The translations under genes were made by a program, and so were the position numbers. The notes under the pieces are model-generated. The model was given only the letters and a program-made list of their open reading frames with translations, made no database searches and was not told the DNA's origin. Shown here in pieces: positions 36,778 through 48,700 of a stretch of DNA of 64,000 nucleotides (its first letter is position 1; the number at the start of each line of letters is the position of its first letter). Origin of the DNA: Nannobrachium achirus (lineage: Eukaryota; Chordata; Actinopteri; Myctophiformes; Myctophidae); contig OY997657.1 of assembly GCA_963921795.1 (NCBI GenBank), positions 33,828,891 through 33,892,890 of the forward strand, read 5' to 3'.

Positions 36778-39209
36778 TACTTTATAAACAGTGCAGGTGG
36801 TACAGCCAAATGTTATGTTGGAAGGATAACACATAAAGCCCCAGGCGGCTTGTTTCCATTGTGGTCCATTGTACTCAATTCCTCAGTAAAACATAATGCA
36901 ATATGATAGCGGTAGAAAACTCAGTAGCATCAAAAGGTATATTTATAGAGAAAGGAGGGGTGGGGTGGAGAGGATGTTACTACCAAGGTGTTCATGGAGT
37001 TAAACTATGCTATGCCAAATTGTATTTTAAGGTTACCCATTCTTTTAGGTTAGTTTTGAGTTTGGATAGGCAGTCAAGATCTTTAATGGGTTTTGGCTGG
37101 GTCTTTAACAAAGTGCAGACACGGTTAGCTTTGCGGGAACTGTAAGCGCCATCGGGCTGCATCTTTGTCCAATCCAATTGCCTGCCTGAAGCTGTTCGTT
37201 CAACACTATTCTTTATGGTCTATGGTTTAACAGAGCATCCTAGAACACCAACAGCTCCATTGTGGCTTCCTTGTTGTCTGCTGCAACCCACTTCAGCTTT
37301 TTACTATACCACATAAACCTTAGATTCTGAAGTAGCAGTGCTGGAAGTCATTAGCTAAATGGGCAACCAGCTTTTTGAAAAACGCCAACCTTGAAATTAT
37401 GGCGTTTTCATTCGTTAAGTAGATGACTGCAATCTTCCACAATCACACAAAGTGCTATAAAAATAGCTAGCTCTGTGGCTATCTGTGGGAGACCCAGAAT
37501 CAATGGGAACTCTGAACACTGAATCACAAGTAGGGCACAATAATAATAAATATTCTTCACATATTTATGTTTTGTTTGGGGAGGGAGCTTCTGCCATGAT
37601 CATCACACAAGTAATTAAAAACGCACAATTCTTCTTTTATTTGACGGCCTACAGGACTTGAGTTGCATACGAGCCGGTAATTCAACTCTCAGCCCCGCAG
37701 GTGTTTCCAGTTCACTGTAAACAGAAACCACAAGCGCGTGCACAGTTCTTCCATAAACCCAGATCTTTATAGATCAACTATCGTTCCCTCAGAGGTGTCA
37801 GATATCTTCTGACCGCGAACCCTGTGATTTAGCACTTGCCAACAGTCTTTCAATTGTCAAGGCGTTCCCTTCGGTACCCCAAAAACCTCAACGCTTTAAG
37901 ATATCTGGACATTATTATGAGCATATTTTTGGCCAAGATACCAACTCACGCTGCTTTATAACAGTGTTAAGATCCTGTTAGAGGTTTGAGAAAATCTTTT
38001 GTGAGGTCATATGTATTTTGTTTAACATAAATGTCAATACTGTACATTCATGTAAACACAGGATTTTCTTCATTCAAAAGTAATTTGTCAGGTTTAACGA
38101 CTGAATGGGCCTGTCTCACCCCATTGACGCCTTCTTTGACTTGATCAACAAAATGTGGACCGTAAATCCTCCTTGTACAATGTTTGAGCTACACAGCCTG
38201 AGAGCCAAGCTGTATCTGCAGCGTGCCAATTGGCTTGAGGCTGAGATAGGCTATATTTCAGGGCCAGACTCTCGGGGGGCAGACTTTGATCTGTCGTTTT
38301 TGGTTTCCAATGTTTGAAACAGAATGTTTTGAAGAGTGTTTCAACGATGACATCAGCAGGCTTCTGTTTTGGAGACCACTGCCTTGACCGTTTAGTTTGT
38401 TTTGTCGTAGATTCGCAACAAATCCTGTGGTTGTCAATGGCCTGCAAAATGCCTGTCTAGGTCTGTGCCACGCCTATGATTTGGCTAATGATTACATATA
38501 TTTTTCTTAGAACTTTACCAAACGGATTGAATTTACAAACAGTTGAGAGTAAGAAGTAACCAATGTAATTTGTAAAACACAAAATGATCATAATATCAAA
38601 TGATACAACAAAATAATAGCATAGGAGAAAGGCTTAGTGCCAGGCAGAAAGGGTAGATTTGTGCAGGAGATACAGCTTTTTTTATCCACTACTGAAGAGA
38701 GCGTCATTTTATTTTCATTAACCAATAGGAGATGTTCTCTGTGTGACTTACTGCACCATAAGGAGGGGTTCATACAGTATGCTCACAAGGCCAGTGGTCC
38801 CCTCGAACAGGCCTGGAAACCGCTCCTTGCTTTGCAGAAAACCAATTTTTGGAATGGCTTGTCCTGCCCACTACTCCTAACAGGCAATTTACATTAATGC
38901 GTCATGGTTTTCTTTTGATTCTTTAAAAAGCTTCATGGTTCGTTTCAATCTCAGCTAAGATGTGCATTTAAGTCTTGAATCTTGTAAGTAATCATCAAAT
39001 GTAAGCTTTGTAAGGTTACATTTTTAGTCCATATGCCACAGAAAATCCCACTGCAAATCAGTCACTGTTAATGGTTCACTAACTGCAGGAAATTACATGC
39101 TTTTCTTGTACTTCTCCTCGTAACTTAAGTCATGCAAGGGACAGCCAGTAGCAATGGTGACCAACCGTGCAGTAGAAAACATACACAGGCACACATCATG
39201 GTGGTTATT
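36778..39209. other. intergenic stretch, no gene recognised
   Basis: Several chance open frames under 110 codons without domain resemblance. No RNA gene or repeat ends seen. Confidence 0.4.
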
Positions 39210-40144
39210 GCGACCGTAAGGTCGCAGTTTAGTATGAAAACCTCCACCGGCCGTCCGTCCGTCCGTCCGTCCGTCCGTCCGTCACACACGTCACACCTTT
39301 GCCCTGCTCAATGTATACGTGTAACGCCTGATACTGAGGTGATGTGTCACTGTGACATCACAGATACTGAGGTGATGTGTCACTGTGACATCACAGGTGA
39401 GATCGCAGTGATGTCAGATACTCAGAGCAGGGATCTCCATATTTAGGCATAAACAGGTGACATCACAGTGATGTCAGATACTCAGAGCAGGTATCTCCAT
39501 ATATGGGCATAAAATGGATTCTGTTAGGGATCTCCATACTGTATATGGGCATAAAAGGGATTAGTGATGTCAGATACTCAGAGCAGGGATCTCCATATAT
39601 GGGCATAAAAGGGATTAGTGATGTCAGATACTCAGAGCAGGGATCTCCATATATGGGCATAAAAGGGATTCAGATGGAGATTCAACTTCAATGAGTAACA
39701 ATGGCAAACTGTCAACTGCCCGTATTTTCTTGATAATTGGTAAAACAAACTTTTGGCCTATTTGTGGCTTATCATCACATCCAACCATCTTAAGATACTC
39801 AGCTAGTGGGGAATGCTCTCTTCCCTGGTGAGAATTGCCCCTTTATATAGGGCTTGTTTGTGTATTGTATGACATCACGCCACATCATCAGCTGTGGACT
39901 CTGTGATGTCATCGTATCTCCATATATGGCCATCTCCGTATATGGAGATATAAGTCGTCCATGCCCAGGTATGGGCTGGTGAGGTCAGACTTTGTGTGAT
40001 GGGTAGGTTATCTCCATATATGGAGATTCAACATTCCAGGTGTAACTATGGCTGCCCGTATGACGTGAGAGGTGGAGGCTGTGATATTTGTGGAGATAAG
40101 CGACCAACGGTCGCTTATCTCCCGATTAGGGAGTCTTACTGGTT
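39210..40144. mobile_element. Helitron-like or unclassified element with CCATATATGG block 3
   Basis: Starts at hairpin GCGACC-gtaa-GGTCGC, then CTCCACCGGCCG with CCGT repeats, a tandem section (GATGTCAGATACTCAGAGCA units, 39410-39630) carrying CCATATATGG, and a perfect 14-bp-stem hairpin at 40092-40122 followed by CGATTAGGGAGTCTTACTGG. Start and end sequences are shared with 32640-33084. Confidence 0.6.
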
Positions 40145-41590
40145 AATGATTAATTAAATCATACATATGTATGACTCGCAAAAATAAAGGAAGAGGTTGG
40201 CATGTTTGACTTATGATGTTATGTCATACAGTATGTAAATCCTAAGATAGATCTGTTTGAGTCTGTTAGTGGAGTGTGATGTAATTTACCCGATGGCACA
40301 GGAAGTCATACTTTAGGCTACATTACCTACCTAATGATGTATATTCTCTGATATTTAGGGACAACCATTAATGTCACTCGACCATCACATTATTTCGTAA
40401 AATAATGCTTAGATGTACTTTCATGTTTTGTATTCTCTCTACTCCTTATCAACATTGTTTGATCTACTATACATCGTACTCACATGTTTATTTGGTCCAT
40501 TTTGGCATATACTGTATAAGTGGGCCAAAATGATTGAAAGCTTGTATTTGGCAATTAGCCCACTGCAGTACGCTCTGTGCAATAGGGGAATTCTGAGCCA
40601 ATGGAAAAAAGGGAACTTAAATAGGTCTCGTGGTATTTCTGCCACAAAGACACCGTGTTCCTGGAGAAGCAATCAGTCTTTCGTCTGGACAAAATCTGTG
40701 AATGGCGCCAAGCCAAAGTGACCCAACATTATACTGAGGTCTGAGACTCGCTCCTCATTCTTGTTAGACACTGGATGTGAGTGACAGACTGCACAATACT
40801 ACAGGATCAACCTCATGCAAATAATGATGGATATGCTGTGTAGAGATAACAGTTGCATAGGATGATGATCTTGACAGGATGGAATCGTGGCAGAACCTTT
40901 ATTTTGACAGCTCGTTCCTCTGGCAGGTCATAAATGATGGCCCCCTGGATTGTCTTTTGCAACCAAATCAAACACACAATTTCAGTGGTTTTGTGGAAAC
41001 GTCAAGAGGTGATTTTAGTTCAGTGATGAATATGATAATCTGAATATCTTTGTTTGCTGTTGCTGGAGTTGCTATCACTACGAACATGGCCGGTGGCCAC
41101 CTATGCGGGATGCGGTCTCCTGTTTACGATGGCAGTTGGCTCTCCATAAATGCAACTCATTTAGTGTGGCAGACCTCCGGAAAAGGGCTGGTGAATTTGA
41201 AGAGGGCTACGAATTGTGGGATTATGACACAGTAATGGGAAACATACACAAGATGATTATGACTAATGAAAAGCATGCAGAGCAAACATGCTGTCGCTCC
41301 CACTCACTGGAGTTTCAGTACGACTCCTTGAGAAAGTGTGTTGACTTAACTGTCAGGACACTGTTAGGACAGACATACAACAGTTAAGACATCAGTCTTA
41401 CAGTACCCAGACCTCTGTGGTTCACCTATTACCAGCCAAAAACGTTTCTCCTACTCTGTACTTTCCCTGTCCTTTCAGGTCCAACTGAATAGAGATATCA
41501 TTATTTCAAAGTCAGTGTGCTGGAGACCAGGGACATGCAGAGAATGTTAGAGAGGCAGGGGCCGACATTTCTAAAAGGGCCTTTAAGTGA
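40145..41590. other. intergenic stretch, no gene recognised
   Basis: A 94-codon open frame at 41103-41387 has no recognisable domain or splice context. Nothing else is supported. Confidence 0.35.
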
Positions 41591-41596
41591 AAATAT

Positions 41597-41673
41597 CGAA
41601 AATAGCAGACCTCCAAGCTCACAATGCGTTGCAGCGCGACACGTTGTGAGCTTGGAGGTCGGCTATTTTCGAT
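41597..41673. repeat. recurrent palindrome, variant with compensated arms
   Basis: TCGAAAATAGCAGACCTCCA faces TGGAGGTCGGCTATTTTCGA. Compared with the common arm (GATCTACAAG) two bases changed in one arm and the partner bases changed in the other. Confidence 0.85.
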
Positions 41674-42219
41674 CAAGTCAATACTGGAGATGTGGCGTAC
41701 GGCATGGATTTCTACACCGAGAGGGCAATTCTTTCAACCTAAGATGCTGCATTCAAGTTCAGGAGAGTTTGGACAAGGCAGTTCTCTTGCCTTCAGGTAT
41801 GGCATGGAAAGAGGGCATTTGCATTTCTTTCACCATGGCAAAAACTGCATTCATGGTCTTGAGAGGGCACTTTTTGGAGGCGGATAATAGGGCAGGGGCT
41901 CAAGCCCCCTTTGATGTCTATGTGTGCACGTGCCTGCGAGAGACATTGTAATTGCTGTGGTTTCTGGCAGCCCAACAGCAGTGCTCCTGTGTAGGTTCTA
42001 TCTCAGAGGAACCAGGAAGTTGACTCATGGCAGTGGGATGGAGTCAGACACTGAACAGAGCTCCAGATAGCGAAGAGGTGCTTTCAAAATGAGTGAGGAT
42101 GAAAACGGGTTTGGACACAACGTCAGCTTGCAACCTCAAGCTTTAGCATGTTGCTCAGCAACCACTGAAGCACACAGCCGCTCAAACCTTTATACCAAAA
42201 ATACACCAATCTTATACAA

Positions 42220-42656
42220 CAGGGGTCTTCAACGCTTTCAGGCCAAGGACCCCTTAGTTGAGAGAGAGATGAAGCGGGGACCCCCGCGATCTTTTCATAG
42301 ATTCCATATAGTTTCATCGTTTGACAGCACAATCATCAGTGTATTTTTCATGTCAATTTGTGTTTTCAGATGTTTAACCACTTGAACCGTCAATACTTAG
42401 GCCTAATAAACTTGACCTTTCACTCTGTACTTAGTGTGCTCTTTTTTCCCCTCTACACCAAACCTCTTTGCCAAAAATAGCCGATCTACAAGCTCACAAC
42501 GCCTTGCAGCGTGAGGCGTTGTGAGCTTGTAGAGCTGCTATTTTTGGCTAAAGTTCTCAGAATATGGACGTTAGGATTCAAGTGGTTAATATAAAAAAGG
42601 AGAAAAAAAGTTTCTATCTCACAAAGATTTGGAGGACCCCCTGTAGAAGGCCACTG
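42220..42656. mobile_element. hAT-like MITE, family B, second copy
   Basis: Begins CAGGGGTCTTCAACGC and ends GTAGAAGGCCACTG, with near-perfect 8-bp flanks ttatacaa and ctatacaa. Colinear with 8707-9129, including the inner TTAACCACTTGAACC repeats and the palindrome at 42469-42549. Confidence 0.87.
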
Positions 42657-44328
42657 CTATACAATAATAGAAACTGAATCGATCCCTGGATAATATCGGT
42701 GAAGATGGGTTCAGTTGCCGTGAAAAGACTTTCATGAGGCTGTCAGTGTATTTTTAAGCAAAGCAGCATTCTTTTATTTTGGAGCCATATATTGCTGTGG
42801 TTTCCCATTGGCTTGAATCAAGTGGTTTGTTTCCCATTGGCTTGAATCAAGTGATGTTTCTTGTGGTGGGGGGATTTTGAGCCACAGTTCTGGCAACGCA
42901 CCGCTGCCTGTCCTGTCGTGCTCTGGCAGCTCACAAGGCATCCCATAATCTAGTGCTAATAACATGTTTTTCTCATGAGAGGTCAGGATCTTCTGAACAT
43001 GTTTTGGATGCAGTATCAGCGTTCATATACTGTAAACTAAATGTGATTCTAATCTAGTTTCTTCAACGTTCTGAGACTTTCTTCACTACTGAGACTAGGA
43101 GGAAAACCTTTCAGCGTTAGGAGGCTAACTACTTCTACAAGATTATTATTTATGATACAAATGATAAAAGAGAAAGGTTAGAAATAACTTTACCATAGAC
43201 TGAGAAACTTTGGTCTCCTTGGTAACCGTCTCCTCAAAAAAACAAAAACAAACCCTGATCCTCTCTCCAGGCAAAAAGGAAAAAAGAAAAAGAAAGAAAA
43301 AAAAGAGCACAGAGAAAATGTTTTCCCAAGTGATAGGCTAGCCCTCCAAGCTATGGTGGGCTTGTATGTGGGAATAGAGCTCTGACCGCTCAAGAATCCT
43401 GTGAAATAATATCACAGCAACAGCTGGGGATCTTTACATGCTGGTGTGCAGCATTGTAATTTTGTCTGTGCCCCCTTTTTCTCTCTTTGAGATGTGTCCT
43501 GGTTTATGTCCTGTTGGTTTCTTTTGCTGGCATAATACTATGTTGCAGTGAATGCTGTTAACCTACAGCAAAGAGAAACCATGTGCAGTCACTTCAAGGA
43601 ATGAGTTTTTTGTTTTGTTCTATTTTTATGCACCATTTTATGACCGAAGACTTGAGTTTTGGGGACTAATATGGGAAGCTTCACAAACATGCCTGGCTGC
43701 AATAAATTGTCTTGTCATTTTGGTTCCTCTATCAATCTGTCGTTGACATTCCAGTCATCTCTCTCCCTCCTCCGTGATTGACTGGAAACTGCCTCCAACA
43801 CTACAGCTAAGCTCCCCGCCTCAGCAGTTTTCCATGTCAGTTCTGTAGTGTGCACACTGGGTCCATTGTATGGAGAAATGGGCCTTGCCTGTGTGGTGGG
43901 TACAGAACGACAGTACGGAAGGGGCTGTGACATCACTAGGTGTGGCTTTGGATTCTCACAATAATTTCCGTCCGGTTCTGTTCTTTGGAATTGGGCATCA
44001 AGTGTTGGGTTGAAAAAGGACCTTGAAGCAAATAAAATCCTAGGGTGAATGCCACATTTAAAGACTTCTGGGGTCATAAGATGTCATTCATGTATATATT
44101 AATTCAAACACATGTCCCTGCATGGTAACTGATATTGTCCTTGAATGGTGAGTTCTTCCTTTTTGATGAGTTATTTCATTATGTTAAATGACTTTATGTT
44201 AAATTTCATTATGTTAATTAAAATGAATCTTTTAAATTGTTATTGTTAATAAGTCTTGGATTGTAGCTTTAACGGAAGACGAGTTTGAAGTATCTACCGA
44301 AACATCGGGTCTGGTGTTATGACATTTA
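42657..44328. other. intergenic stretch, no gene recognised
   Basis: No exon-like sequence. Short A-rich and pyrimidine-rich tracts occur (43220-43310). Confidence 0.4.
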
Positions 44329-45823
44329 TCTATCTATAAATGCGAGAAGTCTCTGCGTGTGTGTTTGTAATCCGCGTATCTCGAGAACCGTTCGTCCCAC
44401 CGGCTTCAGATTCGGCACGCGCGTTCCCCGCCGCGGCACGGAGTGCAGTGCCGGGCCTCGACCCGACCCGACGCGCGGTTTTCCCTAACCGGCGCGAAAC
44501 GTTCGGAATCTCCTTATGCGGAAATCGGTGCAAAATCGGCGCACGCGCTGACTCATTGTGACATCACTGCAGTGCCGGGCGCAAGCGCTGAGTCATTGTG
44601 ACATCACTGCAGGCAGATACAGGGGCCTAGCCTCGACCCGACAGACTGAGATCTCCATATATGGGCATATGGGCAGATACAGAGATCTCCATATATGGGC
44701 AATACAGGGGCCTTGCCTCGACCCGACAGATATCTCCGTATATGGGCATAAAAGGGACACAGACAGATATATCTCCGTATATGGGCATAAAAGGGACACA
44801 GACAGATATATGGGCATAAAAGGGACACAGACTGAGATCTCCATGACAGATATCTCTGTATATGGGCATAAAAGGGACACAGACTGATACAGAGAATGGG
44901 CATATGGGCAGATACAGAGATCTCCATATATGGGCATATGGGCATAAAATGGACGCAGATATATGGGCATAAAAGGGACACAGACTGAGATCTCCATATA
45001 TGGGCATATGGGCAGATACAGAGATCTCCATATATGGGCATATGGGCATAAAAGATGGACACAGATAGAGTATATGGGCATAAAAGGGACACAGACAGAT
45101 ACAGAGATCTCCATATAATGGGGTTTGCATCCGTATATGGGCATAAAAGGGACACAGACAGATATATAGGCATAAAAGGGACACAGACTGAAATCTCCAT
45201 GACAGATATCTCCGTATATGGGCATAAAAGGGACACAGACTGATACAGAGAATGGGCATATGGGCAGATACAGAGATCTCCATATATGGGCATATGGGCA
45301 TAAAATGGACGCAGATATATGGGCATAAAAGGGACACAGACTGAGATCTCCATATATGGGCATATGGGCAGATACAGAGATCTCCATATATGGGCATATG
45401 GGCATAAAAGATGGACACAGATAGAGTATATGGGCATAAAAGGGACACAGACAGATACAGAGATCTCCATATAATGGGATTTGCATTAAAGGGTGGGGCA
45501 TTCATTCCCTATTTACATCGTTCCCGAGTTGGCCAGGTCGCAAACTCCATATATGGGCATAAATGGGCACAGGCAAACAGATGGTCAAACCAGGTACAGA
45601 GATCTCCATATATGGGCAGAAAATGGACGTAGACAGACATATCTCTCCATATATGGGCATAAATGGACACACGCAAACAGATGGTCAAAACGGATCCTAT
45701 GACAACAGGTATAATGGGGTTTGCATTAAAGGGCGGGGCATTCATTCCCTATTTACATTGTTCCCGAGTTGGCCAGGTCGCCGACTAGACGCTCGGCCGC
45801 CCGAAGGGCGGCCGAGCTTCTAG
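44329..45823 (+). mobile_element. non-autonomous Helitron-like element with CCATATATGG array, full copy
   Basis: 5' end A|TCTATCTATAAATGCGAGAA; 3' end has the hairpin CGGCCGCCC-gaa-GGGCGGCCG then AGCTTCTAG|T. Insertion between A and T without duplication fits Helitrons. The interior is a minisatellite of GGGCATAAAAGGGACACAGA and GATCTCCATATATGGGCATA modules with 11 perfect CCATATATGG by my count. A 360-bp direct duplication (44880-45127 repeated at 45240-45487) is included. No helicase or Rep domain. Long minus-strand open frames over 44593-45505 arise from the repeat and I do not call them genes. Confidence 0.75.
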
Positions 45824-46263
45824 TTTATATAATAATACAACGTTTTAATATAGATACTGTGTGCACCTGAAATCTAATCTTTTACTTTAACCACTAAAAT
45901 AACGTCATGCTCTTCCAATGGCGAAAACAACCACTTGTACACTTGGACTAAATTGCATCAGAGTTGCAGTTCTGTCAAGACCAGCAATGCAGTTGAACTG
46001 GATCTTCATCGGGAGTTCGGGACCAACTGAATGGTGTCTCCAAGCCTTTCAATTCACATCCTATCTCTCAGATTAGTCACAGATTAGAAATAGATGGAGT
46101 GGACACCAGGTCAGATAAATAGTGCCTTTCACACGCCCCCGCAGGCCTATAAGGCCTAGTGGACTGTTAAGCAGCCTACACACCAGACCTTGTCCTGGCT
46201 AAAAGCTGGATAGTTGGGGATGCTCTTAAACACCAAGGAACTCTTGTTCACTACCATCTACAG

Positions 46264-46549
46264 GGGAATACCACTCATTTTCAACTTTGAACCATGTCAT
46301 TAATATACCTTAGAGTTGTTGTGTGGAAAAAAGAAAAAGGTCCCCCCCCCTCCCTCTGTGTTGCCTTGAACTGGAGTATTGATTGTGGTGTCATGTGATC
46401 AGTGACATCATGAAGATGTTCTTTGGCTTGCAGAGTACATCTTAATGAACACAGAACATAGAAGGGGGCAACTTTTTTCTTATTTCCACACAACAGCTCT
46501 AAGGTATATTAATGACATAGTTCAAAGTTGAAAATGAGTGGTATTCCCA
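46264..46549. mobile_element. foldback element (286 bp)
   Basis: GGGAATACCACTCATTTTCA with following AACTTTGAAC and TTAATATACCTTAGAG is mirrored at the right end, ending GTGGTATTCCC. The arms are about 70 bp. Confidence 0.85.
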
Positions 46550-46975
46550 TTAAATTTGAGCATGATGTTTAGCCTGCTGTGTGGAAAATAACACTGGAAC
46601 TGCTTTTTATGAGCATTATGACCATTCATTATGAGATGGAGACACTTTTAAATTATAATTATATTCTGTGAAAAACGCTGCCATTGGATTCCACATTTTG
46701 GATCCTTTTAATCATTATATAATTATATACCAGGGTTCTGAAGTATAGCCTGCAGAATAGCGAAAATACAGGTATGCGTAATTAGATTATGACGTGCACT
46801 GAAGTGTACAATGTGGACCTGTAATAAGTACAGAAAAACAGGAAACTGTGACAAAAGAGGGAAAAGACTCGGGGCAGACGTAATGATGCGGGTCAAGCTG
46901 TTCCACGTAGTCAATTCAGCAGCTGTTTCCTGATGTCTGAGGGGTGTGGCAGAACACATTGAACATGATCTGATC

Positions 46976-47186
46976 GGGGCGCCCGGTGGCCTACTGGTCA
47001 GGGCGCATACCATATAGGCATTGCCATTTCGGCATCAATGCCTGCGGCGTCGCCGGTTCGATTCCCGATCCGGACGACCTTTGTCGCATGTCACTCCCCA
47101 TCTCTCTCTCCCCATTTCCTGTCAGTCTACTGTACTATAAAATAAAGGCAAAAAAAAGCCCCCCCAAAAATAAAAAAAATAAAAAA
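46976..47186 (+). mobile_element. tRNA-derived SINE with intact 11-bp TSD
   Basis: A box TGGCCTACTGG at 46987 and B box GGTTCGATTCC at 47055, a body with TGTCACTCCCCATCTCTCTC and an A-rich tail. Perfect direct repeats atgatctgatc at 46965-46975 and 47187-47197 mark target-primed insertion. It is not a functional tRNA gene. Confidence 0.93.
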
Positions 47187-48215
47187 ATGATCTGATCACC
47201 TAAAACTCACACAGCATTTTCTCTTAGTGTCTTTTTGTTGTTGAAGCTAATTTCGTGCTGGTATGTAATCGAAATATACAGATAATCGTTACATTAACGT
47301 AAGTGCAAGGCAAGCCATAGAGATGCACCCTTCATGTTGAGGCCTGACATGAACCAGCGTAGGCTGGGTGGTTTAGTTCAGGCAATTAATGGGCAATTAA
47401 CCAACACCTGTGTTGGTCCTCAACATGGCCGTGATGAGTCATCACTTTTCACAGTTTTATGGGGCCGTTTTAGCCCAAGGAATGTTTTTCCTGCAAAACA
47501 AATGCTTGCAATGGATTCAGAATCATGAAAAACCCCTAGTTTGACCCCTCACATGGTACTTAAAGCAGATTTTAGCTTTTTTATTTTCTTGTATAGTGGA
47601 GTCAATGTTCCAGTGAATATACAAATGGTCATAACTTTTTTCCACAATGTTTCCGGCAGAGCAGGCGTCTCATTCTGTGGACCTTAATGACCAAACTAAT
47701 AGATAAAACAGAAATAAAAAGTACGGCATGACATCACGTTCAACCCTATTCCTTGAGCTTTCGGGCCTGTGGGTCCCTGACTACTGTACAACTTGGACAG
47801 TTTTTCGCCCATTACTTCAACCAACACTTCAGAAGCATGAAACCTCTTGAATACCAGTTTCTAAATCAGCCGCCTGAGATCTCTGCAAGAATGCCATGTC
47901 TAGCCACAGGGTTGTAGAAACAAAGCAGCTCCACATTATCGCTCCCTGGCTGCATCCACCTCTGTGCAGACCAGATAAAACAGGAGAGGAGAAAGAAAGC
48001 CTCGCTGTTGCTCTTGGAAGTCAAACCAAAGTGAGCTTCTCTGTTTTCAGTGCCTCGCTGACTAATCTACCAGACGATGTGCATTCCTGGCATGTATAAA
48101 CCAGTATCTCTGCCAGGACGGCACTTAACCGCACCCCCCCTTGTCTCCCTCTGCCCACTGACCCCCCTCACCCCTGACTCATGTTTGATCGCAGCTGTGA
48201 CACAATAGGTGTGAG

Positions 48216-48692
48216 CAGGGGCGTCACAAGGGGGGGGGAAGTGGGACTGAGTTACTAGGGCCCAAGGTGGAGGGGCCCTAGTAACTTTAGCTATTGAAAA
48301 ATAGCAGATATAGATCTGCTATTTTTGAAAAGTCGTGGAAATGTGTGAAAATCTTTGAATATATGTATTTTTTAAGCAAACATTTGTAACTCAAATTTTG
48401 CTTCTGGGGGGTCCCTGGAAATAGATATTTTGAGATGGGGGTCCGTGGCCAAATACACATCATCTTGGGGGTCCTTGACATGAAACAGTTTGAGCACCAC
48501 TGACATGGAAACATAGATTTCTTGTACACATTTTCATGATTTTTCAAAAATAGCAGATATACAAGCTCGCAGCGCGGCACTCGACGCCGCGCTGTGAGCT
48601 TGTAGATCTGCTATTTTTCAATAGTTAACATTCATGGGGGGCCCGCAGTGAATCCTTGTACCCAGGGCCCAGAATTTGGTGTGACGCCCCTG
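48216..48692. mobile_element. hAT-like MITE, family A, full copy
   Basis: Termini CAGGGGCGTCACA and TGTGACGCCCCTG (13-bp perfect inverted repeats) with perfect 8-bp duplications ggtgtgag (48208-48215 and 48693-48700). Contains one full palindrome (48543-48620) and one shortened palindrome that has lost its centre (48294-48328). Confidence 0.95.
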
Positions 48693-48700
48693 GGTGTGAG

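Noticed and set aside
41103..41387. 94-codon plus-strand open frame
   Set aside because: No recognisable domain, no convincing splice sites or promoter, and no homologous copy in the window.
44593..45505. Three overlapping minus-strand open frames of about 290-300 codons
   Set aside because: All three frames carry the same peptide periodicity because the DNA repeat unit lacks stops; composition and repetition follow the CCATATATGG minisatellite, with no domain and no splice context.
46981..47065. Possible tRNA gene (A and B boxes)
   Set aside because: Cloverleaf pairing is poor and the sequence continues into a SINE body with an A-rich tail and a TSD.
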